Positions 1 through 5,908 of a stretch of 6,900 nucleotides of DNA are shown here, one piece after another. A model generated the notes under the pieces. It was given only the letters and a program-made list of their open reading frames with translations. It did not search any database and had not been told where the DNA came from. Numbering within the stretch: position 1 is the stretch's first letter; each line of letters begins with the position of its first letter. The DNA is taken from the NCBI GenBank assembly GCA_013374385.1, contig QBUR01000134.1:1-6900 (forward strand), read 5' to 3'. Made by a program: the position numbers and the translations under genes. This stretch comes from Candidatus Methanocomedens sp. GTDB lineage: Archaea; Halobacteriota; Methanosarcinia; Methanosarcinales; Methanocomedenaceae.

Positions 1-99
1 ATTTGCCACTATGCTACCTGAATAGTTAAAAAATTTGTTATTCTCGAGCATCATCTCGATCCCCCTATTTGAGCGTAGCGAAATTAAGGGACCATGATG

Positions 100-173
100 A
101 AAACTCCATCCTCAACCCACCCATCCACTCTATTCAAAACCCTAAAACCCAATAACCCCCCACATCCCATTAT
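100..173. other. G-free tract; minus strand has G-quadruplex pattern
   Basis: The + strand has no G from 100 to 173. It contains C-runs at 116-118, 120-122, 140-142, 148-150, 156-161 (six C) and 166-168. Read on the minus strand, the last four runs form four G-tracts of at least three with loops of 4, 5 and 5 bases (140-168), which fits the canonical G3+N1-7 quadruplex rule. Two further G-tracts lie at 116-122. The tract sits directly before the preferred start of the AbrB-like gene. Read in that frame from the ATG at 94 it would code a Pro/Thr/Ser-rich 26-residue extension, which does not look like a protein domain. The base composition is seen directly; a quadruplex fold is inference. Confidence 0.6.
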
Positions 174-417
174 GTATAAAATCACCAAAATTGATAAATT
201 TGGGAGAATTTCAATACCTGCCAAAATGAGGGAATCCCTCTGCCTGAACGAATCCACAGCAGTATACATAGAATACAGGGACAACGAACTCATCATACGC
301 CCAATGCACACCAAAACTCCTGATGCTGCAAAGAAAATCTCTAAGATGAACCTACCCATAGACGATTGGGAAACCATGGAACAGGAGATAGAACCCAACT
401 TTGATAGTTTAACCTAA
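172..417 (+). CDS. AbrB-fold, VapB-like antitoxin / DNA-binding protein
   Basis: An 81-residue protein with an N-terminal SpoVT/AbrB swapped-hairpin domain (about residues 2-45). The hallmark DKFGRISIP lies at residues 8-16, followed by the second strand pair ending IIRP (41-44). The acidic tail (about 46-81, with MNLPIDDWETMEQEIE) resembles the toxin-binding tail of archaeal VapB antitoxins. Such proteins bind their own promoter as dimers and neutralise a VapC PIN-domain RNase. I chose the ATG at 172 because the conserved domain begins there. The ATG at 94 is in frame and would add 26 low-complexity residues from a G-free tract (107 aa). No Shine-Dalgarno precedes 172, so translation could be leaderless. 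The next gene is convergent with a 27-bp gap, so there is no downstream toxin: it is an orphan antitoxin or a solitary regulator. Upstream lies outside the window. Confidence 0.75.
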   Translation: MYKITKIDKFGRISIPAKMRESLCLNESTAVYIEYRDNELIIRPMHTKTPDAAKKISKMNLPIDDWETMEQEIEPNFDSLT

Positions 418-444
418 TTTAATCAACCCAAAATCAATAGAAAC

Positions 445-2355
445 TCATATCATCCTGATGGTTTCCAGATTTGAAGGTGCCCTGGTCTCTACCCTGAACT
501 TGCGGTAAATGGAACTTGCCAGATCCAGGCAGTTCTTCTCATCACCGTGTTCGGTCAGGACATGTTCAGGCCGAGGCTTCATCTTCTTGATATAATCCAT
601 CAACTGCTTGCGGTCAGAATGACCAGAGAACCCGTCTACAGTTTGCACCTGCAGGTTCACCGTAATAACATCTGATTTGCCGTTTTGGTGTACGGGTATC
701 TCATTCCAGCCTTTCTGCAACCTGCGTCCCATGGTACCTTCAGCCTGGTATCCCACAAACACAAGTGAATTCCTCTCATCAGGCCCGTATGCCCTCAAGT
801 ATTCCATGATTGGGCCGCCATTGAGCATACCTGACGTAGCCAGCACCACACCTGGTACACGGTTTGTCAGCAGTTCCTGCCGTTTCTTTTGAGAGTCCAC
901 CTGTTCAAAACAATCCGCCAGGAAAGGATTCATACCTTTATGGAAGATCATTGTCCGCAAGTCACTGTTCAGGTATTCAGGATACGTAGTATGTATGGCC
1001 GTAGCCTCCCAGATCATACCATCAAGGTACACAGGCACATTGTCAATTTCACCCTTGCGAATAGCCTCTTCAAGTACCAGCATAACCTCCTGGCTTCTTC
1101 CCACTGCAAAAGCAGGGATAAGCACGGTACCACCCCGGGCCACAGTTTCCTGGACGATTCTCTTTAATTGTGCTTCAGCTTCCTTTCGGCTAGGCTGCAT
1201 ATCCCGGGACCCCCCGTAAGTGGCCTCGGTGATTATGGTTTCTATCCTTGGGAACGTATTCACGGCTGGATCGAAAAGACGGGTCTTTTCATACTTGTGG
1301 TCGCCGGTAAAGGCTATATTATACAACCCATCACCAACATGGAAATGTACTACTGATGACCCCAGGATGTGACCGGCATTATGCATAGTCAGCTTCATGT
1401 CAGGAGCGATATCAGTTACCCCACCATAATCCAGTGTAATAGTATGTTTCAAGGTTTCCCGTATCATGGTTGAAGGGTATGGTATGGTTTTACCTTCCTT
1501 TGCAGCCACATCTATAAAGTCCAGTTGCAACAATGCCATCAGGTCTCGGGTAGGCGGTGTGCAGTACACTGGCCCCTCATATCCGTACTTATATAGTAAA
1601 GGTATCAGGCCAGAATGGTCCAGATGTGCATGGGTAAGCACCACTGCATCCAGCTGGCTAATTGGTGTTACTTCAGGAATGTAAAGGTAAGGCGTTCCGT
1701 TCTCATCCGAACCCACATTTACACCACAGTCGATGAGCACCTTTGTCTCAGGAGTTGAAAGCAAGAAGCAGCTACGTCCCACTTCCCGGCAGCCTCCCAG
1801 TGCGGTGACCCGGACCCATTTGTCCTTTGCAGTCACTTCCTGATGTATTTTCCTGCCTATGGTTTTGAGCAGTTCTTTACGTTCATCCTTATGGTCCCTG
1901 ATATATTGGCGCACGTTTTTGACAGTGGATGATTTTATTGGGGGCGTTCGCACCACTTTGGGAGTCCAGCCGATCTCCTTGGTTATCTCCCGCAGTGTGT
2001 TGCCATGCCTGCCAATAACAAGTCCTGGCTTTTCAGCCTCGATAATCACTTCACCGGTATCAGTGTCAAAATAATGGTTGGAAACACCGGCATCTTCAGG
2101 CACTATAGTCGCGATTGTTTCCACAACTTTCTCTGGTGCTGCCAATACGCCCGGGTCCGGTCGTACTACCAACCTTTTACGCAGGTCCTTGGCCAGGTTC
2201 CTGACTATGTCCCCGTTATCTGCGAACTTTTTTGGTTCTGGAGTGTATATCACCAGTTCAGGCCCTTCAAATTCCACCTGTGAAATTGTCACACCGGGTG
2301 GCAGCCTTTTAGTAATCTTAATTTTTAGATCAGCTAATACGTCATCTACCGACAT
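445..2355 (-). CDS. fttA: aCPSF1/FttA: KH-domain beta-CASP ribonuclease
   Basis: A full-length 636-aa archaeal CPSF73-like protein, the endoribonuclease/transcription termination factor that cuts nascent RNA after U-rich sites. The order is two N-terminal KH-like domains (about 1-180; GxxG-type loop IGRHG at 114-118), a metallo-beta-lactamase domain (about 181-390) and an inserted beta-CASP domain before the lactamase C-terminal part. Catalytic residues are all visible: HAHLDH at 242-247, His329 (AGHILGSS), Asp352 (FTGDHKYE), motif A Glu377 (TEAT), motif B His579 (FSGHSD) and motif C His603 (TEHGD). It should therefore be an active, two-zinc, homodimeric nuclease. The ATG at 2355 gives the family-typical N-terminus; only a weak AGGA (2366-2369) lies 10 nt upstream. 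psmB lies 97 bp upstream in the same direction, the same order as MTH1202-MTH1203. The U-rich leader suggests possible self-regulation (inference). Identity is very secure. Confidence 0.97.
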   Translation of the reverse strand: MSVDDVLADLKIKITKRLPPGVTISQVEFEGPELVIYTPEPKKFADNGDIVRNLAKDLRKRLVVRPDPGVLAAPEKVVETIATIVPEDAGVSNHYFDTDTGEVIIEAEKPGLVIGRHGNTLREITKEIGWTPKVVRTPPIKSSTVKNVRQYIRDHKDERKELLKTIGRKIHQEVTAKDKWVRVTALGGCREVGRSCFLLSTPETKVLIDCGVNVGSDENGTPYLYIPEVTPISQLDAVVLTHAHLDHSGLIPLLYKYGYEGPVYCTPPTRDLMALLQLDFIDVAAKEGKTIPYPSTMIRETLKHTITLDYGGVTDIAPDMKLTMHNAGHILGSSVVHFHVGDGLYNIAFTGDHKYEKTRLFDPAVNTFPRIETIITEATYGGSRDMQPSRKEAEAQLKRIVQETVARGGTVLIPAFAVGRSQEVMLVLEEAIRKGEIDNVPVYLDGMIWEATAIHTTYPEYLNSDLRTMIFHKGMNPFLADCFEQVDSQKKRQELLTNRVPGVVLATSGMLNGGPIMEYLRAYGPDERNSLVFVGYQAEGTMGRRLQKGWNEIPVHQNGKSDVITVNLQVQTVDGFSGHSDRKQLMDYIKKMKPRPEHVLTEHGDEKNCLDLASSIYRKFRVETRAPSNLETIRMI

Positions 2356-2372
2356 TATATTTACGTCCTGTT

Positions 2373-2404
2373 GAAAAAATGAAAAAATAAGTAGTTAAAA
2401 AAAA
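2373..2404 (-). terminator. U-rich tracts between psmB and aCPSF1
   Basis: On the minus strand the gap after the psmB stop contains T8 (2404-2397), T6 (2387-2382) and T6 (2379-2374), with no GC-rich hairpin before them. This is the form of archaeal intrinsic/aCPSF1-assisted terminators. The last tract ends 17 nt before the aCPSF1 start codon, so it also lies in that gene's probable leader. The 10-mer TCATTTTTTC here (2382-2373) recurs exactly in the psmB leader (3118-3109). I could not place a convincing TATA box for aCPSF1 itself, so partial read-through from psmB is possible. Confidence 0.55.
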
Positions 2405-2452
2405 CTTTGTTTTTCTAAATCTATTCGTTTTCTTATTTACTACATTGTATCA

Positions 2453-3094
2453 TCATAGAGCATCATTAAATGCTTTGCGTTTCTTTTCAATCACAGCATC
2501 ATCCACTTCGAAATAATCATCAGACGTGATCTTTACTACCTTTATGCCGTTTCCAGATGCTGCATCCCGCTTAACAACGTTGTGCAATGCCCTGATGGCC
2601 AGGTCTACACCATCATCCATGGACATGCCTTTCTTATATCTATCCTCAAGTATGCCGTAAGCGATAGGAGAACCTGAACCAGTTGAAACGGCTGTGCTCT
2701 CTTCCAGCTGCCCTCCCATAGCATCGAGGGAATACAGATTTGGCCCTGTCTTGTCAACTCCTCCAATGATGAGCTGTACCATGTAAGGAAAATAACGGTT
2801 ACCTCCAAGCACATTTGAAAGCAGGCTTCCAATTCCTTTGATGGTCATGTTTTCCTGTCTGCGCATTTTGTAAAGTTTAGATTCCACCTGCATTACCTTA
2901 ACAAGCCTTTGTGCATCACCAACTGAACCTGCAGTGGTCATCCCCACCAGATCATCTATCTGGTAAATTTTTTTGGCATCTTTACTTGCAATAAAAAAAC
3001 CCATCGTAGCCCTGCTCTCGGAAGCCAGGACAATGCCTTCGCTACAGACGAGTCCAATAGTTGTTGTACCTTTACGTTCATATTCATTAACCAT
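2453..3094 (-). CDS. psmB: 20S proteasome beta subunit
   Basis: An N-terminal-nucleophile threonine protease subunit, 213 aa, forming the inner catalytic rings of the archaeal 20S proteasome with PsmA (not in this window). A nine-residue propeptide ends in Gly9, and self-cleavage exposes Thr10 (GTTTIG), giving a mature chain of 204 residues. In mature numbering Glu17 (residue 26) and Lys33 (residue 42) of the active site are present. The STGSGSP segment (137-143) and the Asp177/Ser180 pair complete the expected catalytic surroundings. The short propeptide and full length fit the archaeal family; nothing is missing. The start at 3094 is supported by GAGGT (3105-3101) six nt upstream. It has its own promoter overlapping the stop codon of the upstream glycosylase gene, so it can be expressed independently of npdG. 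aCPSF1 follows after 97 bp. Confidence 0.97.
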   Translation of the reverse strand: MVNEYERKGTTTIGLVCSEGIVLASESRATMGFFIASKDAKKIYQIDDLVGMTTAGSVGDAQRLVKVMQVESKLYKMRRQENMTIKGIGSLLSNVLGGNRYFPYMVQLIIGGVDKTGPNLYSLDAMGGQLEESTAVSTGSGSPIAYGILEDRYKKGMSMDDGVDLAIRALHNVVKRDAASGNGIKVVKITSDDYFEVDDAVIEKKRKAFNDAL

Positions 3095-3100
3095 GTGGAT

Positions 3101-3105
3101 ACCTC
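3101..3105 (-). promoter_or_regulatory. Shine-Dalgarno of psmB
   Basis: Minus-strand GAGGT lies six nt before the psmB ATG. It fixes the start codon, and it is the clearest ribosome binding site on the minus strand in this window. Confidence 0.6.
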
Positions 3106-3155
3106 ATAGAAAAAATGAGAAAATCAGATAACTCCACTCCTTAATGAGTATCGCC

Positions 3156-3776
3156 CTATATAATAGTTTTCCCGTTTTTTATTAAAACACAATATTCACA
3201 CTTGTGTCTGGAGCAGTACTGTTTACCGTACTCCACTATCAGAGCATGGTATTCTTTGAAAAGGTCCACATCATGCTCAAGTTCAGATTCAAATCTCTGC
3301 TGCAGCACGCGGTAATTACCATCGAGCCCCAGGCAGTCAAGTATCCGACAAGTATAGGCATCAATGACGAACTTTGGTTTATTGATGGCATACAGGATAA
3401 TACTATCAGCGGTTTCATCTCCCACACCCTCAAGTCCAAGCAACTCCAGCCGCAATTCATCAACAGGTTTGTCTGACAATGTATATTTGTTCCTGGAATA
3501 GTACGCTGCCAGGTTCTTTAACCGACGAGCTTTTTGGCGGTAAAATCCAGTGCACCTTATGAGTTCTTCAAGGGAATCTGTATCCACAACAGCTAGGTTC
3601 TCTGGTTCAAGCAGGCCTCGCTCTTTCAGGTTGGAAATGGCCTGTTCCACATTGCTCCACCGTGTCTGCTGGGTCAGCAGCGCACCGACAACCACTTCAA
3701 ATGGTGTATCTGCTGGCCACCAATTCTGGTGGCCCAGTATCTCAAGTAGTTGTTCGTAGATGTCTATCAAACGCAT
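3156..3776 (-). CDS. Endonuclease III-like HhH-GPD DNA glycosylase (MagIII-like)
   Basis: A 206-aa base-excision DNA glycosylase of the HhH-GPD superfamily. The N-terminal segment WWPADTPFEVVVGALLTQQT (19-38) matches the endonuclease III-related/MagIII branch. The helix-hairpin-helix is GLEGVGDETA (114-123), and the catalytic Asp is Asp139 (FVIDAYT). The position of the EndoIII lyase lysine (K120 in E. coli) is Glu121, so it should be a monofunctional glycosylase without beta-lyase activity, perhaps acting on alkylated bases (family knowledge; substrate not proven). The C-terminal cluster region has only three cysteines (188, 193, 196), with no fourth before the stop, so a normal [4Fe-4S] loop is incomplete. 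The start at 3776 lies inside the last codons of npdG (10-bp overlap), which points to translational coupling. Confidence 0.88.
   Translation of the reverse strand: MRLIDIYEQLLEILGHQNWWPADTPFEVVVGALLTQQTRWSNVEQAISNLKERGLLEPENLAVVDTDSLEELIRCTGFYRQKARRLKNLAAYYSRNKYTLSDKPVDELRLELLGLEGVGDETADSIILYAINKPKFVIDAYTCRILDCLGLDGNYRVLQQRFESELEHDVDLFKEYHALIVEYGKQYCSRHKCEYCVLIKNGKTII
3157..3164 (-). promoter_or_regulatory. TATA box of psmB promoter
   Basis: Minus-strand ATTATATA preceded by an A-rich BRE-like stretch (GGGAAAACT). It overlaps the stop codon of the glycosylase gene (3156-3158). Placing transcription start about 25-27 nt downstream gives a start near 3134 and a leader of roughly 40 nt that includes the GAGGT. 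The position and spacing are consistent with an archaeal TBP/TFB promoter; the start site is inferred. Confidence 0.5.
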
Positions 3777-4423
3777 TTTATGCCCAGATGTTTCATTTTA
3801 TTGTAAATGGCCACATTGACCAGCAGGGGAGTGAGATTTTCCACCATATATGATACTTCAAGGGGACCAGCTATCAAGGGTCTTAGTTTAGGGATATCCT
3901 CGACCAGTTTGCAAACTACAAGGTTTGCTTCGTCATCATCACCACAGATGAAAACGTCCATGTTGAGTTCTTCATTGGTATTATAGAGTTTCTTGGCCGA
4001 AACATTATGGAAAGCAGAAACCAGCTTCACTCCTTTTGGAAGCATACTTTGAATCTCCATAGCGGCAGAACCACATGCAGGTGGCGTATATTTGAATAAA
4101 TCTGCTTTTTCCATTGGCACCACGATAGAAATGACAATCTGTTCCTTCAAATTGGGTTTGATGGTTTCAATGGTGGATACTACATGTTCATAAGGCACCG
4201 ACAATACAATCACATCTGCTTCGTTTACTGCGTCTGCATTGAGACATCCATAAATGCTACAGCTCTTACCTGCTGATTCTTCCAGGACCGTTCGATATTT
4301 ATCGGCTGTCAGTTCGGCTTTTTCATATTTTCTGGAACCGATTATAATGTCATGGTTCAAAGCCCATCTAAGCGCCAGACCGCCGCCAATACTTCCTGTT
4401 CCGCCAAGAATTGCAATTTTCAT
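3767..4423 (-). CDS. npdG: F420-dependent NADP reductase
   Basis: A 218-aa F420H2:NADP+ oxidoreductase (Fno), a soluble enzyme that moves hydride between reduced coenzyme F420 and NADP+, supplying NADPH for biosynthesis. The N-terminal Rossmann fold has GGTGSIGGGLA (7-17). Thr9, Ser30 and Arg31 (IGSRK) match the NADP 2'-phosphate pocket known from the Archaeoglobus enzyme. The C-terminal part carries the family segments VSAFHNVSA (135-143), CGDDDE (160-165), RPLIAGPLE (181-189) and ENLTPLLVN (195-203), the last part ending in GIKCV. Length and both ends fit the family. ATG 4423 is the only start that keeps the Rossmann strand MKIAILGG; GGATGAG lies a few nt upstream. The gene leads a two-gene overlapping unit with the glycosylase. 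An inverted repeat lies upstream. Confidence 0.94.
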   Translation of the reverse strand: MKIAILGGTGSIGGGLALRWALNHDIIIGSRKYEKAELTADKYRTVLEESAGKSCSIYGCLNADAVNEADVIVLSVPYEHVVSTIETIKPNLKEQIVISIVVPMEKADLFKYTPPACGSAAMEIQSMLPKGVKLVSAFHNVSAKKLYNTNEELNMDVFICGDDDEANLVVCKLVEDIPKLRPLIAGPLEVSYMVENLTPLLVNVAIYNKMKHLGIKCV

Positions 4424-4451
4424 AATAACTCATCCCCATAGAATTCACGCC

Positions 4452-4460
4452 ATATAAGGT
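4452..4460 (-). promoter_or_regulatory. Putative TATA box of npdG
   Basis: Minus-strand ACCTTATAT lies 29-37 nt before the npdG ATG. With normal archaeal spacing, transcription would begin only a few nt before the ATG, giving a nearly leaderless mRNA that would leave the GGATGAG unused. The same bases read on the + strand also look TATA-like (CATATAAGG), so the direction is not certain. Confidence 0.35.
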
Positions 4461-4464
4461 TTAT

Positions 4465-4490
4465 GTATGATGATATCACCCGTATCATAC
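4465..4490. repeat. Operator-like inverted repeat GTATGAT-N12-ATCATAC
   Basis: Perfect 7-bp arms (4465-4471 and 4484-4490) have centres 19 bp apart, about two helical turns. The left half overlaps a small palindrome, TGATATCA (4471-4478). It lies just upstream of the TATA/BRE of npdG and before the remnant ABC gene on the other strand. The symmetry is seen directly; a dimeric regulator site is inference, and the regulator is unknown. Confidence 0.45.
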
Positions 4491-4509
4491 CGCCATTGTC
4501 CTATGGCCT

Positions 4510-5094
4510 ATGATGAATGAATGGGGTACACCTACATTCTACCTACAGAGCCAGGTGTATGAGGTCGCTGAAATGCTCTTTGATGGGGTTTCGGTCAACA
4601 GGATGCTTACCGATAAGCGGCGTGTTGGTTATCTATTCCAGAATCTTGCACTGTTTCCGCATCTTGATGTTGCATCCAATATTGGATATGGACCGGCAGT
4701 GAACGGCAGCACAAGGGAAAACATTGCACAGAGAGTGGATGAATTGCTCAGGTTGATGAAGATCGAGCATCTGAAAGACCGCTATCCGAAGAATTTGAGC
4801 AGTGGGGAGCGCCAAAGGGTGGCCCTGGCACGGGCGCTTGCCGTATCGCCGCAGGTGCTGCTCCTTGATGAGCCATTCAGCTGTCTGGACACTGGAACAT
4901 GCAGGTGCATCAGGCAGGAGATCAAGAGGATACAAAGGGGGCTGGGGATCACAACTGTGCTTGTTACACATGACATGGCAGAGGCAGAAGAAATGGGAGA
5001 CAGGATTGTGGCAATGAATGATGGAAATATCCATGAGGTCGCTGATATTCAGAGGATGTACAGGTATGATCTTGATGAACTAAGTCACCTATAG
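4510..5094 (+). pseudogene. Degraded ABC transporter ATPase (molybdate/tungstate or sulfate-like)
   Basis: 194 residues clearly from an importer ATPase. Q-loop Gln44 (YLFQNLALFPH), signature LSSGE (96-100, with Ser in place of the usual first Gly), Walker B VLLLDE (116-121), D-loop SCLD (124-127) and H-loop His154 (LVTHD) are all present. The Walker A P-loop is absent. Homology starts near VYEVAEMLFDG (16-26), where functional relatives have a GxxGxGKT about 15 residues earlier. The bases before it stay open back to 4474 but read VLWPMMNEWGTPTF, a possible scrambled remnant. The protein also ends about where the C-terminal TOBE regulatory domain would begin in ModC/WtpC/CysA-type subunits (~350 aa). 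No permease or binding-protein gene is adjacent. It cannot bind ATP normally, so I call it a pseudogene; substrate class is a family-level guess. Confidence 0.75.
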
Positions 5095-5141
5095 AACTGC
5101 ACTGGTTGCGCCATCGATTGTTATTGTAAAGAATGATTGTA

Positions 5142-5863
5142 ATGTACACAAAAATAAAAGAGAGGTTCGCACAAATCGTGGCGGAAAATAACCTGTCAGA
5201 TGAGGCGGTGAGGGTCAGTGCTAAGACCCTGACCCCGGAAGAGGCTATAGGAAATCCGGAAAGTGACGATTTTCCGATACTTAAGGGGCATGAGCGGATG
5301 ACGCAGGCAGAGTTCAGGGGGAGCTTTGGTCAGGCATTCACGGACATGTACGGCGACTTCGAAGGAACACTTCAGGACGTGCTTTACATGGAACTCAATA
5401 ACAATTTCAGGAGGGCAATTTTCATCGCAACCCTGAATGCAGTGATGCGAAATCTCGGTCTGATAGAGGGAAGTGTTCATTGCAAGGATCACGGTTCTGA
5501 GGGGGGGGTCTGGATCTGGTTAAGTTTCTTTAAGGATGCAAAATATCAAGGATAGCATTGGTCGGATTCCAGCCGGTACATGCACGATGTTGCTCCGGAT
5601 GTTACGAACTAAAAATACTGGACCTGGATACTGAGAATATTGGGAAAGAGAAATTTGGTGTTGTCATGCTGGATGGTGATAAGAATGCCAAAGAGGTGCT
5701 GAAATGGTGCGATCTGGCACTTGTCACAGTAACAACGGTCGTTAATGGGACCATCGAACCGATACTTGAGATGGCAGAAAAGAAAGTGGTGTTCTATGGC
5801 ATCAGTATAGCTGGAGTTGCGCAGTTGTTTAATTTTAACCGATTCTGTCCAAGATCGACATGA
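5142..5863 (+). pseudogene. DUF4213/DUF364 putative heavy-metal chelation protein, frameshifted
   Basis: Two pieces make one ~240-aa protein. The first (to 5555) has the N-terminal DUF4213 part, with KTLTPEEAIGNP, QAEFRGSFGQAFTD and FIATLNAVMRNLGLI, ending near VHCKD. The second (frame open from 5552, first possible TTG start 5558) has the Rossmann-like DUF364 part, with LVGFQPV, ILDLDTENIGKEKFGVV, TTVVNGTI and the terminal FYGISIAGV/FCP. Three frame changes are visible: one base short at the G8 run (5501-5508), after which the other frame reads GLDLVKFL; one extra T near 5529-5531, restoring KDAKYQ; and one base short near 5550-5552, restoring YQ-G-IALVGFQP. As written, translation stops at 5553. 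Met at 5142 (MYTKIKERF) fits the family better than 5133. Function of the family is poorly known; a metal/corrinoid-chelate role is only a database-style inference. Confidence 0.82.
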
Positions 5864-5897
5864 TGTAGTAAAAAATAATAATTAGGAATTAATTAAT

Positions 5898-5902
5898 GAG
5901 GA
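5898..5902 (+). promoter_or_regulatory. Shine-Dalgarno and AT-rich leader of amidohydrolase
   Basis: GAGGA lies six nt before the ATG at 5909. The whole gap 5864-5908 is AT-rich (with AAAAAATAATAATTAGG at 5872-5888) and may contain a promoter, but no single TATA box stands out. The intact ribosome binding site supports 5909 as the original start of the now broken gene. Confidence 0.5.
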
Positions 5903-5908
5903 ATTTAT

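Noticed and set aside
44..59. Small inverted repeat TCGAG-N6-CTCGA
   Set aside because: 5-bp arms are expected by chance and there is no terminator T-run or clear promoter linkage.
71..86. Phrase GAGCGTAGCGAAATTA that looks like part of a dispersed repeat
   Set aside because: It occurs only once in the window, so repetition cannot be shown here.
84..398. Minus-strand open frame of 104 codons antisense to the AbrB-like gene
   Set aside because: It resembles no family, overlaps a better-supported gene and owes its length to the C-rich composition of the other strand.
4633..5034. 133-codon minus-strand frame opposite the ABC remnant
   Set aside because: It is the antisense shadow of conserved ABC motifs, with His/Cys-rich nonsense composition.
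5196..5492. 98-codon minus-strand frame opposite the DUF4213 part
   Set aside because: It is antisense to a clearly homologous coding segment, with no start signal or family resemblance.
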